Below, one piece after another: positions 32,859-45,489 of a stretch of 64,000 bases of DNA (positions are counted from its first letter, which is position 1; each line of letters opens with the position of its first letter). Where the stretch lies: positions 1,535,077-1,599,076 of the forward strand of contig SIJG01000014.1 in NCBI GenBank assembly GCA_023374025.1, given 5' to 3'. The position numbers were made by a program, and so were the translations under genes. The notes beneath the pieces were generated by a model. That model ran no database searches. It was given only the letters and a program-made list of their open reading frames with translations, and was not told where the DNA came from. Origin of the DNA: Heterodera schachtii. Taxonomy: Eukaryota; Nematoda; Chromadorea; Rhabditida; Heteroderidae.

Positions 32859-35557
32859 TCATACGTCGTGCATTTTGGCCCCCTCTTTGTGAACCATGAA
32901 ATTGTCCCACAATTTCTTGGCCAAATCGTAGCAAGCCAATTCGCCCGCGTGCGTGGCCACCATTCGCAGCAGAAAAACGCCGTCCTGACGAAGAAAATGG
33001 AAAACAAAGCGCCGCAGAGACTGCGAGTCGACCATTTTGTACCCTTCGATGCCCGTCAAATATTTGCCGACAAAATTGAGTTGCCTTAACAAAAATGGAA
33101 AATGAATGGCATAATTTTGATGGAATTTTGGTATTAAATTAAAATTCTTTTGATTTTATTCAAAATTCTCAACTGACTGACCGGCTTGGCATAACGGAGA
33201 TGAAAATCCAATAGAAAAGTGAGCAAACAGTGGCAGCGGCAAGCAAAAAGTACCAAAACCACAGAAAGAGGAAGATTTTCTCGTTGAACCTGAAAAATAA
33301 TTAAGCTTCTTAAATCAAATATCTCCAATTCATTTGCCGTTTATTGCTGCTAATTTTCTGTGCAAATTCTCAATTTAAACCAAACATTTAAATCAGAAAT
33401 CAAAATGATCAAAATAAGATTTTGGGACCAAAAATAAGAACATTAAAAAATTATTAGATAAAGCTAAAAATTTATACTTTTGAAGTAAATCACATTTTTC
33501 ATTGCCCAAACTATTTTGAGTGATTTGGGTGAGATTTGCTCAATTTTATGTATTTTTATTCTAAAAATTGGTATTTTTGATATATATTTTTTCATTCCAT
33601 TAAAATAATAATAAGAAAAAATGTCCAATTTACAATAACTGACATGTTTATCATCAGCACACATTGCACCGTGTGTCTGTGAACATTGCCCAACACTTTG
33701 ACTTCGAAATCGCACAAAGTGACCCGAGGGAAGTGTCCGCTCTCCTCCCACTCGTGCCCATTCATCAAATCGTTCAGCACCTGCAGCCCGTACCAACGAC
33801 TTCTGTTGCCCAGAAAAGTGTTCAGCAGAAAGATTTGGCCAACAATGTTCACCTAATTAAGGAAGCAATTAATTAATTGCCTAATTCGCTTTTTATAATT
33901 AACGGGCGAGCAATTAATAAATGCCGCATTACGGTGTAAAGCATTTTGACGGAAATGTAAAGGAATGTGACGGCCGCACCGCTGCTCCTCGTGCAGATGA
34001 TCATGTTCAGCATTCTGAAGCGATTGCCGCCCAGCTGAAAGAGGGCAAAGTCGGAAACAAAAGGGGGACATTTTTGTTGGGAAAATTTAAAAAAGACAAA
34101 ATCATAACAGTCCAAAATGACATAATCATGCTCAGCAACCCTAACATCTAATAGCATTTTGCCTGGTGTTTGACGTGCAATGCTTCTTCGACATTTGTGG
34201 CGATTGTTTGCATCGCCCTCTGCCGCGAATCGGCGTCCAAAAGCCGCGAATCGCACGCCATTTGGACAAGTGATTGGACATGAATGCCTTGGGAAGGGAA
34301 AAGTGAATGGACAGAACCCATAAACATTGTTTAATTGCCCTAATTACCGGATTGCCAACTGAGTAACCTCCAAACGATGGTTGGCACATAAAAAAGTATG
34401 GCTTTCAATGCGAGTACAAAGGGCACCTTTTCAATTGAAAGATTAATTTAAAAATAATTTCTTTCTTCACCCATTGGTAATAGCCAATTTGCCGCTGTTC
34501 GCGCTCAGAAAGAATTTTCGGAATGTAATCATTCAGAGGCAGAAAATAGGTGCTCTGAATTCCATTTAAATAGCCATCTTATGCTATTCAATTATTTGCT
34601 ACCTGTACAAAACAGTAATTCTCCGTGTACTGCTCCATCGGCTCGGTGAAAGTGGCGGGCACCCAACATTGAATGGGGTTGCCTAATGAGGGCAATTACA
34701 AAAAATCATTAAAAGCGAAGAGTAACCAACCAACCGAGGTATTCTTTGGAGGAGACGAGAATGGCGAAAACTGAAAATGAACCCAATAATAATTTGACAA
34801 TTACAAAATAGCGATGCTTTTAATGTTTTCCCATTTTATATTTATTTTCCTATTAATTACCCTCTAATATTTCATTTTTTTTCTCCATTTCCCTTTTCAA
34901 CGCAATAAAACACTTTCTCAATTTCCCTAAGTTCGTGTGACCTTTTCAGCAAAAGCTTTTATTTGTATTGCCCGGGCGATGCTTTTGCTCATTTCCTATG
35001 GCCAACAAATAAGTTGCTTCATCCCTCTGCTTCATCCCCCCAATTCATTAGGCTTCCGTCCGTCGGTTGTCGCCCTACTCAAACATTCTCCTCTCCCTCA
35101 CCATTCATTCACAATGCTCTTTTCCATGCCTATGATGGGACACGCTCCTTAAGGGCTTCAGTTGGTGTGACCCACCCAATTCCGTTGGGAATGAATCCGA
35201 ATTAATTAGCGGGGGGAGAGGGCGGAGAACGATGGCACGAATTGGGTAGCTGAAAATGGCACCACCAATGTTTTATGACAAAATGCATAATGTAAAATAA
35301 CATATTGACTTATAGGGGTATTCAAGGACAAATGGTAATTAAGCGCTAATTTGTGCCTTTTGGCAATTTGACACTTTTTGACAATGATTTTGTGCTAATT
35401 TTCCCCTCAAAAGTCCATTTTACGCTCTTTTTGCCCCCCGCGCACAATTACCAATTATAATTGCCGTTGTGTAATAATAATTCAATTTGTCGATTATGTC
35501 GTCGTCCACATGGAATTGGATGGATTTTACCGCACTGGCGAAATAGTACAACAACAT
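32859..35557 (-). CDS. inx: Innexin (gap junction channel subunit)
   Basis: Ten exons, all phase-consistent (384 aa): 35452-35557, 34735-34770, 34603-34682, 34471-34554, 34348-34426, 34163-34287, 33933-34034, 33644-33852, 33182-33289, 32859-33084. It starts [20 protein letters not shown] and then reads [12 protein letters not shown], the usual innexin N-terminus. Signatures include [32 protein letters not shown], the family motif YYQWV entering TM2, [54 protein letters not shown] and [20 protein letters not shown]. Four membrane segments are evident. The C-terminal tail is short (ends KEGAKMHDV). Exon 34163-34287 is best ended at CAG followed by GCAAAA, a GC-type donor, though a weaker GT donor 12 bases earlier is possible. 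Innexins form hexameric hemichannels. The paralogue cannot be named from the window. Confidence 0.95.
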
Positions 35558-36867
35558 GTTGGGGCTGCCCTTCTTCGCCAGTTTTGCCCTGCCGATGCAC
35601 GACGACGGACTCCGACGGTGCGGCGAGGCCTAAGCCGTGGGGACAATGTGACGAAGGGGGGGGGGAAGGCACGGCACAATGCGAACGAAGCCGAAATGGA
35701 AGCGGAGGACCGATCAAAATCACCAGCGGACGACGAAAGGGCAAACGGAAATTAGGGAAAAGGGGGGATTAATTAAAGGCATCTTAAAATTAGAAAATCA
35801 ATTAATAAATTAAGCATAATCATTTGGAAATATTTTCTATAAAATTGTGATAATTTAAAAATAAAAAACGAATTGACATAAATACAAAAGACCAAAATTT
35901 GCCAATTAATGCGCTAAATGAAAATGGTTGAACTGCTAAATTCCACGTCCCTTAAAGATGAAAAAACATTTAATCAATTTAGAAATGGTTAAATGATAAG
36001 CGATTCCTTCCCCTCCCAATGATTTTTAAATGGCAAATGCCTTTTGTGCGGTGTCTGTCGCCAGCTGCTACCCGAAATTTCAAAGAATTTCAATAAAAAA
36101 GACCTTTGTTATTTCCCGGAAATCACCTCAAATGAATGCTTTGCTTTGTTCCCTTCCAATTCCTCAGTTTCTCTTTTTTTTTGTCCGTTTGTCCGTCTGT
36201 TTCGGTGTTATGTCGAAGGATTCATATTCGTGGGAAGAATGGACGACACAAAGTGCGGAGAAGGGCACTGGAGGGAATTGTCTGCCGACGGACTTTTCCC
36301 CATTGAAATGTGTGGGGCCATTTCCGAATAAGAGGGGGAAGGGGGGGGGGGGAGGAAAGGCATACGGAAGAGAAGGGCAAAACGGGAGAGGGAGGGGGGG
36401 GGGGAGGAAAGGCATACGGAAGAGAAGGGCAAAACGGGAGAGGGAGGGGGGGGGGGGGGGGAGGGTTGAAAGGACTTCGGCACAAACGCCGGAGGGGAGG
36501 AGAATTGACTGGCCTGCTGGTGGAGGGGGGGGGGGGGGCGGCGGCTCTTTTGCTGCCGGTGCATTCGGCGGGGTTCCGTCGCTGGCCACTCACTCCCCCC
36601 TTATATATGTAAAGTGGGGGGGGGGGGAGGGGGAAAGGCACATAAGGGGCGGAAACTGCGGGAATAAAGCATATAAATAGCTGAGTCGCTGAAGATGGGA
36701 CGGCTGGGAATGACGGAGAAATGGCCAAGCGAAAGAGCGGGGGGGGGGTAATAAAAGAGGGAGGAGAGACAATGACAGATGGTGGAGAGACAAAAGTGGG
36801 AGAGGGAAGAAAGAGGGGGAAAGAGTTGACATTTTATGGGAAAGCAATGAGAAAAGCGAAATAGTTT

Positions 36868-36928
<61 letters not shown>

Positions 36929-37473
36929 CGAAGTGCGGGTGGAAGAGAAATTTAAAAATTATTGGCCATCGGCGGAGGGATCAATGAAATATTTAGCGGA
37001 AAACGGAGATGACACATGGGGACACTTTTTTGTTAACAACTTAGCCAATGGGCTGCTTCAAATCGGATATGAGAAATATGATTAGACGACGGAAAGGGAA
37101 ATTGAAAATGATTGAGGCGCTTTTCGGATTCAAAGGATCAATCAATGGGCCAAAAGACGAAAAATAGCGGGGGAAAAGCGGCTAATATAAAAATAAAGTC
37201 ACAGATTTTTCTGATCAGTAAACTCAAATGAGAAGATTTGGACGAAAGAGAAGTAAAAAAAAAGAAGAAAAGAATTATATTTTTAAAGCAAATAAATCCA
37301 AACCGCCAGGGCCAATTGATCAATCTGATCAGAAAAAGAAAGGAGAGAAAAAACAAACAAAAAACTGTTGCAAAAAGCAGCAAAGAAAATTAATGATTAG
37401 CGGGAGAGGGACAGAAGGCCAAAAAACAAATCATTAATAAATAAAATGGAAAAGTAAAGAAAAAAACGTACCA
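35558..37473. other. Intergenic, G-rich repeats
   Basis: This is the 5' flank of the innexin gene. No supported exon. G-runs recur at 35658, 36341-36465, 36525, 36615 and 36740. A 56-bp unit containing AAGGCATACGGAAGAGAAGG is repeated twice at about 36350-36460. The long open frames on both strands at 36030-36730 are compositional (poly-Gly/poly-Pro). Confidence 0.65.
36868..36930. repeat. (GA)n microsatellite
   Basis: About 60 bp of uninterrupted and then slightly interrupted GA dinucleotides. Confidence 0.95.
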
Positions 37474-38474
37474 GGGGCCTTATGCTCGTCTCGCGGTTTA
37501 GTAAACCACGGTTAACGCGTTAACCACGGTTTCGTTAACCATGGTTAACGACCGACCTTAACCGGTATGCTCGTCTTTAACCATGGTTAAGTAAACCATG
37601 GTTAACTCAACCGTGGTTAAGAAGAATTTATCTTGAATTTGAAAAATAATTAATATAAAAAAATTTAAATAAATTATTATAATAATTAAATTTTATTAAT
37701 ATTTTGAATATTGGCATAGATTTTATTAAAAAACCCAGAAAAACTATTAAATCAAAAATTAGTTTTCTAAAAATTTTTGGCCATGTTTTTTTAAACAAAG
37801 CAAAACTTTTTAAAATTTTGCAGACTAATAGAGGACTCTTGGGACTATAGAATGATACCAAGAATGTTTAATTTGGATGCTTCAATAAAAAGTTTGCTCT
37901 ATTAAAATTGTCAAATTATTTTATTTATGGCCGTGAGAACTGTAATGGAGCCAAAATTTCTTGGTAAGAGGGTATTGCAACCAATTCCGTTGTTATACAA
38001 CATGCTACAAACAGCAGCAATTTCGTCACCTTTTTTAAAAAGCTATTTTATCAGTTTGGCGTATGCATATTTTTTTTGATGAAATAACACTAAACCGTTA
38101 ATAATTTATATCATAGACAAAAATAAAAGTCAGATTCTTTTTCTGCGTGTAAAATTACCTTAGAAAAAAATTATTTATTTATTTTACAATTAAAATTACT
38201 AATTAAATTTACGTTAACCACAACTCGAGTTGTGGTTAAGATTCCTTAAGAAAGATTAAACCACGGTTAGATGAGCATACCGGTTGGAAATAAACACGGT
38301 TAACTTACGTTAACCGTGGTTAAGGAGGCAGTAAACCACGGTTAACTCAACCGTGGTTTAGCCTTAACCACGGTTAAAAAGGGAAGGACGAGCATACCGG
38401 TTAAAGATTCTTAACCACGGTTAACGCCGTTAACCGTGGTTTAGCTCTAAACCGCGAGATGAGCATAAGGCCCC
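37474..38474. mobile_element. 1-kb foldback element built on AACC(A/G)TGGTTAA palindromes
   Basis: The left terminus is GGGGCCTTATGCTCGTCTCG and the right terminus is its near-perfect reverse complement, ending CATAAGGCCCC. Both subterminal regions (37495-37622 and 38215-38455) are arrays of TTAACCGTGGTTAA or TTAACCATGGTTAA palindromes alternating with ACCGGTATGCTCGTC. The centre (37625-38200) is AT-rich without coding capacity. It fits a non-autonomous DNA transposon of foldback type. No clear target-site duplication is visible. Confidence 0.85.
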
Positions 38475-38493
38475 AGGTGTTTTCGACGGTCTA

Positions 38494-38930
38494 CGTCAGT
38501 TGGGCCCTCACGTTTGGGCCCCCACGTTTGGGCCCCAGCATTTTTTTCACACACGTTTGGGCCCCAGCATTTTTTTCACTATAACATTCTATAACTTTTT
38601 TCTCTGGCATCCAAATCCAACATTGTTGGTATCATTCGAAAGCTTAATGTATTTAGAAGCTTTTTCTAAGCTATTGCTTTGCGCTTAGACAATTACCAAA
38701 AAAGTTATACATGAAAATTGCGAAAAAGTCGAAATTTTCAACTTTTTTCTCAATAAAATATTTTCCAGGCTTGAAAAACTTTTCGTTTTTTAGCAAGGCT
38801 AATAGAGCATGTTAAGAGCTTTCGAATGATACCAAGATTGTTGGATTTGGATGCCAAAGAAAAAAGCTTAAGTGGAAAAACATGCTGGGGCCCAAACGTG
38901 TGGGGCCCAAACGTGAGGGCCCAACTGACG
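38494..38930. mobile_element. Second foldback element (TTTGGGCCCC ends)
   Basis: The left end is CGTCAGTTGGGCCCTCACG followed by ACGTTTGGGCCCC repeats and CAGCATTTTTTTCAC. The right end is the reverse complement, ending GAGGGCCCAACTGACG. Inner arms pair too, for example GCATCCAAATCCAACATTG with CAAGATTGTTGGATTTGGAT. It lies only about 20 bp from the 1-kb foldback element. It is non-coding. Confidence 0.85.
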
Positions 38931-41685
38931 GGTTCCGGTTTTCGACATATAAAAATGGTGAAAATAACTTAAAATTAAAAAAAAATATCAAAAAACGAAA
39001 AATACCAAAGAATAATTCAAACCGACCTTTAGGCAAATGCTCGGAATATTATAAATGGCATTTGCTTATTATAGGGAGGAAGAAAAAAGGAAAGGAAATG
39101 TGCCGTGTGTTTGGTGCCGCATTTGCACAATTTTCCAGTTTTGTGACCAAATGGCCAATGGACGACGACGGCACATTTCGACTCTCGCAAATGATAATCA
39201 AAGTTGGTTCTTGGATGAGTTGGTCCCTTCCGGCGGTGCCGACCCAATCATCAAATTGAATTGCGACGCGCCGAAGGCAAAGACTGAAAATGACAGCCCG
39301 GACATTTCAGCCCAGCCAATCCAGCGCTGCCAATTTATAAAATAACCTTCCAAATTTCGGACACGAGTCGCCTTGGGATGTGCGGACGAAGGGAGGCGCC
39401 GGAGGGGAAAGAAGCATTATACGCTTTTCAGACTGATTTAACGGGGACGAGGGCGGTCCATCCAACACAACAAAATGGAAGGAAAATGAAGGCAATTCAT
39501 GGGACGAATGTCAGGGGGAAGAAATAAATTACCGGTTGGCATTCCCCGAGGGCATTGCCCCCAATGTTTGCCCCAAGGGACGGAATTAGCGAAGGGTTGG
39601 AATTGGAAAAGAGAGAAGAAACAGTAAATGTTTTCGATTTGATTCTGCTGTGCCATCTCTTCGGTTGCTTAAACTTTGAAACCGTTCAAATTTGAGTGTT
39701 AAAAAATTACAAAAAATAGTATTTAAATTCAAAAAATTTTAATTGGCTTTGAGCCAACTAAAAATGACTGTCGGAATAAAATGATGGATAATTGCAGCAA
39801 CAGCAGGACACAACACGATTCTCGTAGCATTCTTGGAGGTTGACTCTTTAATTGCCATTGGCAAAGTTTATGACCAAATAAATAATGGGAGGAGGGGGTA
39901 TAAAAAGGGGAAAAAGGGAGAAAGAAGGGAAGGGGAGGGAAAAGGGGGCAGGCGAAGAGAGAGGGGAGGGGGAGGAGAGGTGTGGGAGAGAGAGGAGGGG
40001 GGGGGGATGGGGGAAGGTTGGGTATGGAGAAGGGAGAGAGGAGAGGGGGAGGGGGAGGGGGGGGGGAAGGGAACAGAAAAGGGGGAGGGGGAAGTAACGA
40101 GGAAGGGGACGGGCGAAAGGAAAAAGGCGGGAGGAAGAGGGAAGGGGGGAAGGGGAAAGAGAGGAGGGAGAGGGAAAAGGGTAGGGAGGGGGGGGGGGCT
40201 GCGTTGTTTGGTGATAGTGCGCGTTAATAATTAATTAAGTGAGGAAAACGGCATGCTTTTAAATGGTGTAAGAATTATAGGGCAGGGAATTCGAGGAGAA
40301 CGAAAAGAGGCGACCGACCCAAAGGCAATTAAAAAAGGCATTGGCATTTTGAAACAAAAATATATATAATCCAACTTTTTTGGCCTAAAGTTCGTTAGGC
40401 AAACCCAAACTGAAAAAGCGATGACAATGTGCATTTTTGCTCAGATTTCCGCCTCAGTTCCACCGGCAAAACAACGTGTGTTAATGTATTATTCGGCGTG
40501 TGCCCCGGGGGAAAAGACAAATTGGCACTTTGTTTGGTTTGCCCGCCACCTTCGCCGGCATTGGCATTGTGCCGTTGTCGGTGGGCGCTGACTGTCGCCT
40601 TGGCACACAAAATACAACCAAAGCAAAAGCACTTTGAAAGTGTTGGGCCAACCAAATTGTGAAGGCGTGGAAAAGTTTCGAAATTATATTTTCGCATATT
40701 TTCAACGGAAAAGGTAAAAAGTTAATACTAATCAATAGGCAATTAATACCCATAAAAATTTCATCCCCGGGGGAAAATTACCTAAAAATAATTTAATGAG
40801 TGTTTTCAATTAATTTAAATTTGAGTTCTTACTTTTTGGTCGAGTATGCTGGGATGAGACTTAAAAAGCCAAAATTGCAATTCAGCAAATGCCAAAAACT
40901 TAAATGAGTGACTCTGACTTTGTGTTTTGTGCCGACGGAAAAAGTCGGCGGTTCAGCGGATGGCATCCGTTGCGTTTTATTTGTTCGGTTTGTCTAAAAT
41001 TCCCCAGGGATCAATTTATTATACTGAACAGGAGATGAAGAAGGAGAAGAGAGGGAAACTGCTGTCACTCATTCCCCAAAAGAAGAAAGAGAAACAGATA
41101 AAATGTCAATGTCAAAATGGGCAATTTAAATGGGAAGGGAACGGAGGGACAGTGCCAAAGAGTGGGGGGGGGGGGAGGGACACGGAGAGAGAGAGGGAGG
41201 GGGGGGGACAGATCGCCAAGAAAAAAACCAAAGTTTAATTCAAAAGAAATGTGAGAGAACATTAATAAAACAAAAGCATTCATTTTAAAAGCTATCAGGA
41301 AGCCAATTCTTAATGCATTCCAGCATTATCATTAAAATTATACATTTGGTCGAAACGGATCCATCGGGGGCAAAAAGGGAATGAGTGAAATAAGCGGGGG
41401 GGGGGGCACTAAAGGAGCCTTTCTTTCTCCTCAAATTTCATTCCTCCGCTGAAATTTATGAGGAAATTAATGCTTAAGCTTGCGAAGATGGGCTTTTATT
41501 TATTACTCAGCAAAAAACGAATAGAAAATAATGCGGAAAAGCCAATTTAAATTAAAATAGGTAATGTTTAAAATGGAAAATAATGAGTTTTACACAATAT
41601 TAGTCTAATCATTAGTCAATTCCAAAATGCAACACTTTCCTTTGGCAAATGCCTTCTTCTTTTCCTCCCTCTGATCACTTCACTC
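38931..41685. other. Intergenic with a GGA-rich block
   Basis: No supported gene. A purine block (GGGA/GGGGGA) fills 39885-40200, and its open frames are compositional. Short frames at 39030-39345 and 40395-40750 show no splice or family support. A G-run lies at 41166-41176 and another at 41396. Confidence 0.6.
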
Positions 41686-42410
41686 TCACTGATCATCGCC
41701 GCCGTCGAATTTTGACAATTGGACGCGCAACTTTTTCGTTTGGAACACTCTAAACATTAAATATTTCAGATGGAAATCCCGGCTCTATTGCACTTTAGGC
41801 GTCCAATCAGTGACTGACCATTTTCAGTTTTTACATTCAAAGATTCCTTTTCATAACGACCAATTTGCCTTGTTGCTTAATCCCTACCCCAAACGAACTG
41901 ATCACTCACTGTTTGTCCCAAACTCTGATCAGTTCCCAGAGATGTTCGCGTTCTCTCACAGCGATCAGAATGTACGAGCATAGCAGCACGTTCGGATTCC
42001 CCCTCGGGTCATTGTAATTCGTCCATTTTTCTTTCTGATCAGTGCGATGTTCGATCTTTGAGGACATAATCGACAGGCCGGGCACCTAAAGGAAACAAAT
42101 AAATTTTTAGTTTAAAACGTTAAAAAAATTGAGAATGAAAAATGTGTAAATTTGGCTTTTGGGTCCCGCGAGAAAAAAAAAAGTACCAAAAATTGTTTAC
42201 TTTCTGAACGCATTCCGCCAAAAACTCCACGCGCAGCAAATCCAAGTTCAAAACGGGCGGCAGATTCCAAACGAGCACAATGTTTTTGGGATTTATTTGG
42301 TGGAAGTCTAATTCTTGGCTTAATTCTTCAAACGATAAGCTCAGTGCCGAATCGTCAAAAGTGCCATCTTCAGGAAAAATGGCCGACAAATTGTTTCGTT
42401 CGAAATTCAT
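41686..42410 (-). CDS. Orphan protein, paralogue A of an inverted pair
   Basis: Three exons: 42201-42410, 41910-42085, 41686-41749 (stop 41686-41688), 149 aa, phases consistent. It starts MNFERNNLSAIFPEDG. Core segments are ELSQELDFHQINPKNIVLVW, NLPPVLNLDLLRVEFLAEC, SKIEHRTDQKEKW, DPRGNPNVLLCSYILIAVRE and a basic C-terminus FQTKKLRVQLSKFDGGDDQ. No signal peptide or membrane helix. I do not recognise the family. A clear paralogue with the same exon structure lies on the plus strand at 46543-47618, which supports both as real genes. Cytosolic or nuclear location is likely by default. Confidence 0.8.
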
Positions 42411-43073
42411 TGATGGATTTGCAATTACTTTTGCTAAATTGGTAATTTAAATCAACTTTTGATCTTTGTGTTCTTTGAGGTTGGAAAGAGAGAACAAATA
42501 CGGCAAAAGATAAAAAAGGCACTTAATAATCCCCCGGGGGAACGAAAGAGGCGAATGAATTCCCAGCAGAAGGACACCAATTATTGCCAGCGCCGTTCCA
42601 TTGTTACACTGACTAATCCCCCGGCGGGGAAGTGAAAAATGAACGGCAGACGGCCGCAACTCCGACGGACTCGACAATTCTATGGCCTTTTTATGTCCAT
42701 TGGGTGACAGTTCTCAACCCCTCGGGGGATGACGGAAAGGGCCCATTCCAATCGCCTCCCCCTCCCCCCACCTGTGCTTTTCCCTTTCCCTTTTCTTTTT
42801 CATTTTTATTCCCCCCGTCGCCCATTATCAACCGCGTCCATCTTTAAAGGCAATTAAGGACCAGCAGCTGCGGTTGCGCCCATCTCTTTCAATATTTTTT
42901 TGCGTGCGCTTTTGCACCACCGTTCTTTTCTCTTGGGAAAGTATTGGCAACAAAATACGGAGAAAAAAACAAAATATTGACACTTTTAAATTAAAAATTC
43001 CAAATAAATTGGTGCCTCTTTAATTGTGCTAACAAATGATTATTTATTCGTTCGTTCAATTGGTCGTTCCTTT
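42411..43073. other. Gap between orphan A and the secreted-protein gene
   Basis: This is the 5' flank of orphan gene A. No exon is supported on either strand. It includes a C-rich stretch at 42756-42770. Confidence 0.6.
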
Positions 43074-45096
43074 CTATTGGCAAATTGCCTCTTTCATCCG
43101 TTCAATGCCTTCCCTTTTGGCCATTTCGCTGTATTCGGTGAACTGTTCGACGATGGCACTGCAAAATGCCAAAAGAGTGCCGAAAACCTCGCGCAATATT
43201 TGCTCATTGTGCACATTTGGCTCCGCGTGAAAGACGGAGCAAAAGCTAACCATTGACCCATAGAATTTGATGAAAATGTCCAAATTGTGCAGTGTCTCCA
43301 ACTGCTGCTGATTGTCACTAGCTTCGGGTTGTTGCTGCTGTTGGGTGGTCGACGGATTGGCAATTGGCGGCATTTGAAGAAATCGCTGGCCAGAGAGAGA
43401 GACAATTAATTAATTAATTGGGATTAATTGTCGTTAAAGTGAAACATTAATTAGAATAATTGACGTTAAAATAAAACAATTATTATTTATTGAAATAATT
43501 GTCGTGAAACAATGTTCACAGTTTTAATTAAAATTATTAATAAAATATTTAGGCAACTAAGGAAATTATTAATTTATTAATAAATGCATAATTAATTAAT
43601 TATCTGATTATATAATCAATAATAATTCGGTACTTTTCCGTTTTGAGGGCGCCCCTTCAAATTTTAAAAAATATCTGCTGATGGAAGCACCAACAAAAAT
43701 TCTATCAGATTTTTTCGAATATGACTTTTGATTGAACCATAATAATGAGAGAAAATTACGCTTTATTTTTACTGTCTAAACAAAAAAGAAAGTGCCGCCC
43801 AATAACGGAAAAGTGCCAAATAATTCAATTCCGTTTTAAATAATATACAATTTAAAAATTTAATAATTTTCAAAACTTTCACATGGCCTTTGTACCATCA
43901 TATTTTTGATGAGTGAAATAGTTTTTGAATTGTTAATTCCAATCCTTCGCATTAAAATTCCGCTAAAAGTGTCCACACTTTTGGCCAATTCCTCAAAAAT
44001 TGGCTGTGCTTTGGCCAATTTGCATGCCGAATGCCGGATGATCAGCCGTGTGCAGTCGTTCAATTCGTTTTGCAAAATTTCGGTCGGCACACCCAAAAAT
44101 GACATTGTAATTTCGATGCCAAAAAGCACCGTGTCGATGGTTTGTGCCGACAAAATAAATGCATTTCGGCGTTTGCCGTACACGTGGTCAACCGATGCAA
44201 GTAAATTATGCCCAATCTGTTAGAAAGCAGTTATTAGCAATTCTTTCCATTCCCATTTTAATTTTAACTTTTTTCCCACCCCTTCGTCCGTTTTTCTTTT
44301 GGCTAATTTTTGCCGCTTTTCCTCAAATTCTTTTGCCAAAAGTTCGTCCACCATTCCATGAAAATGTGCCCATCTTTTGTTGCTTTTTTCGACGAATTGT
44401 TCAACTAATTCGGCCACTTTTTCACTTTTCGGCGCTTCAATTTTCGTATAATTTTCATTCATTGGCTCTTTTCCCTTCACTTTTCGAATTTCTTCCATTT
44501 GCTTTTGGCAATTTAATTCTGTCGTTTTATTGGCCGATCTCTCTAAAATTATTATTTAATGAAAATTATTTGGCTTAATCTCTTTGCCTTTTACCATTTG
44601 CTGTTTTCCTCCTTTTGTGATGTGCTTTATCCAATGGTTCTTTTTGCTTTTGTTTTGCCTAAATTTTCAAATATTTCTTAATTTTCAATTATTTTACTTT
44701 CTTGTCCCCATTTTGCCCATTTTTGTCTCCATTTTGCCCATTTCGGCACTTATTTTGCGCGTTTTTGTCCCCATTTTGCCCATTTCGGCACTCATCTTGC
44801 CCATTTTCGTCCCCATTTTCCCCTTTTCCGCTTTTGTGCCCCTCCTTTGGCCATTGTCCCCCTCCAATTGCTTTGTCTATTTTCGTTTCTATTTTGGCCC
44901 ATTTGTCTTCGTCGTTTTCATTTCCCATTAAATCGTAAAGATAATGCGAATATTCGTCATCAAGTTTGAACTCAGTTAGTTGATTATTTTCTTCCCAATT
45001 TGTCAAAATTTGCTTTTTTCCGTCATTTTTTGTGCCGTCGTTGACGCAAAAGCACAAAAAAATTGTGCAAAATAAAATTGAAAATTTAAAAAGCAT
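43074..45096 (-). CDS. Predicted secreted protein with Asn/Gly/Asp/Lys-rich repeats
   Basis: Four exons: 44698-45096, about 44550 to 44280, 43896-44216, 43074-43385 (stop 43074-43076). Phases agree, except that the acceptor of exon 2 is approximate. It begins MLFKFSILFCTIFLCFCVND, a clear signal peptide with no later membrane helix. Residues about 95-133 are low-complexity repeats (NGQNGDKN, QNKCRNGQNGDKN). The middle is charged and helical-looking (VAELVEQFVEKSNKRW, EEKRQKLAKRKTDEG). Exons 3-4 (DTVLFGIEITMSFLGVPTEI, FSGILMRRIGINNSKT, DIFIKFYGSMVSFCSVFHAE) are helical with periodic hydrophobics. I recognise no family. An excreted or effector-like role is possible but only inferred from the signal peptide. 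It lies between the two orphan paralogues. Confidence 0.75.
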
Positions 45097-45489
45097 TTCT
45101 CAAAAAAATAAAATGAATGAAAGAAAAAATTTAATGGGTTAATCGAATGAAAATGGATTTTTATATTGAAAAATATTAAATAAGAATTTATTTAATTAAT
45201 GCATCAGTGAAAAAAAAACAAATTTTATAGCAAAAATAACAATAATAATTACACACTAATATTTTATCAATAATATGACATAAATATTAAAGTAATTGAC
45301 AAACATCCTTTTTATTTTACATGTAATAAAATATTTAATTTCAATAAATTTATCCCTTTTGACTTGTTTAATTTATTAATAATTCTTTTTAAATATTTAA
45401 TTTTGCTGGTGCTGGTCAGTCAGATTTGTTTATATTATTTTGATTTTGTTAGATATTTTTATTTTAATTAAAAATTTTTAAAATTATTA

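Noticed and set aside
36030..36730. Long open frames on both strands (216 aa plus, 168 aa minus)
   Set aside because: They run through poly-G tracts and a 56-bp tandem repeat. The products are Gly/Arg or Pro homopolymers with no splice or family support.
39833..40234. 133-aa Gly/Arg/Glu-rich ORF
   Set aside because: A purine-only tract with no stop codons. No other evidence of coding.
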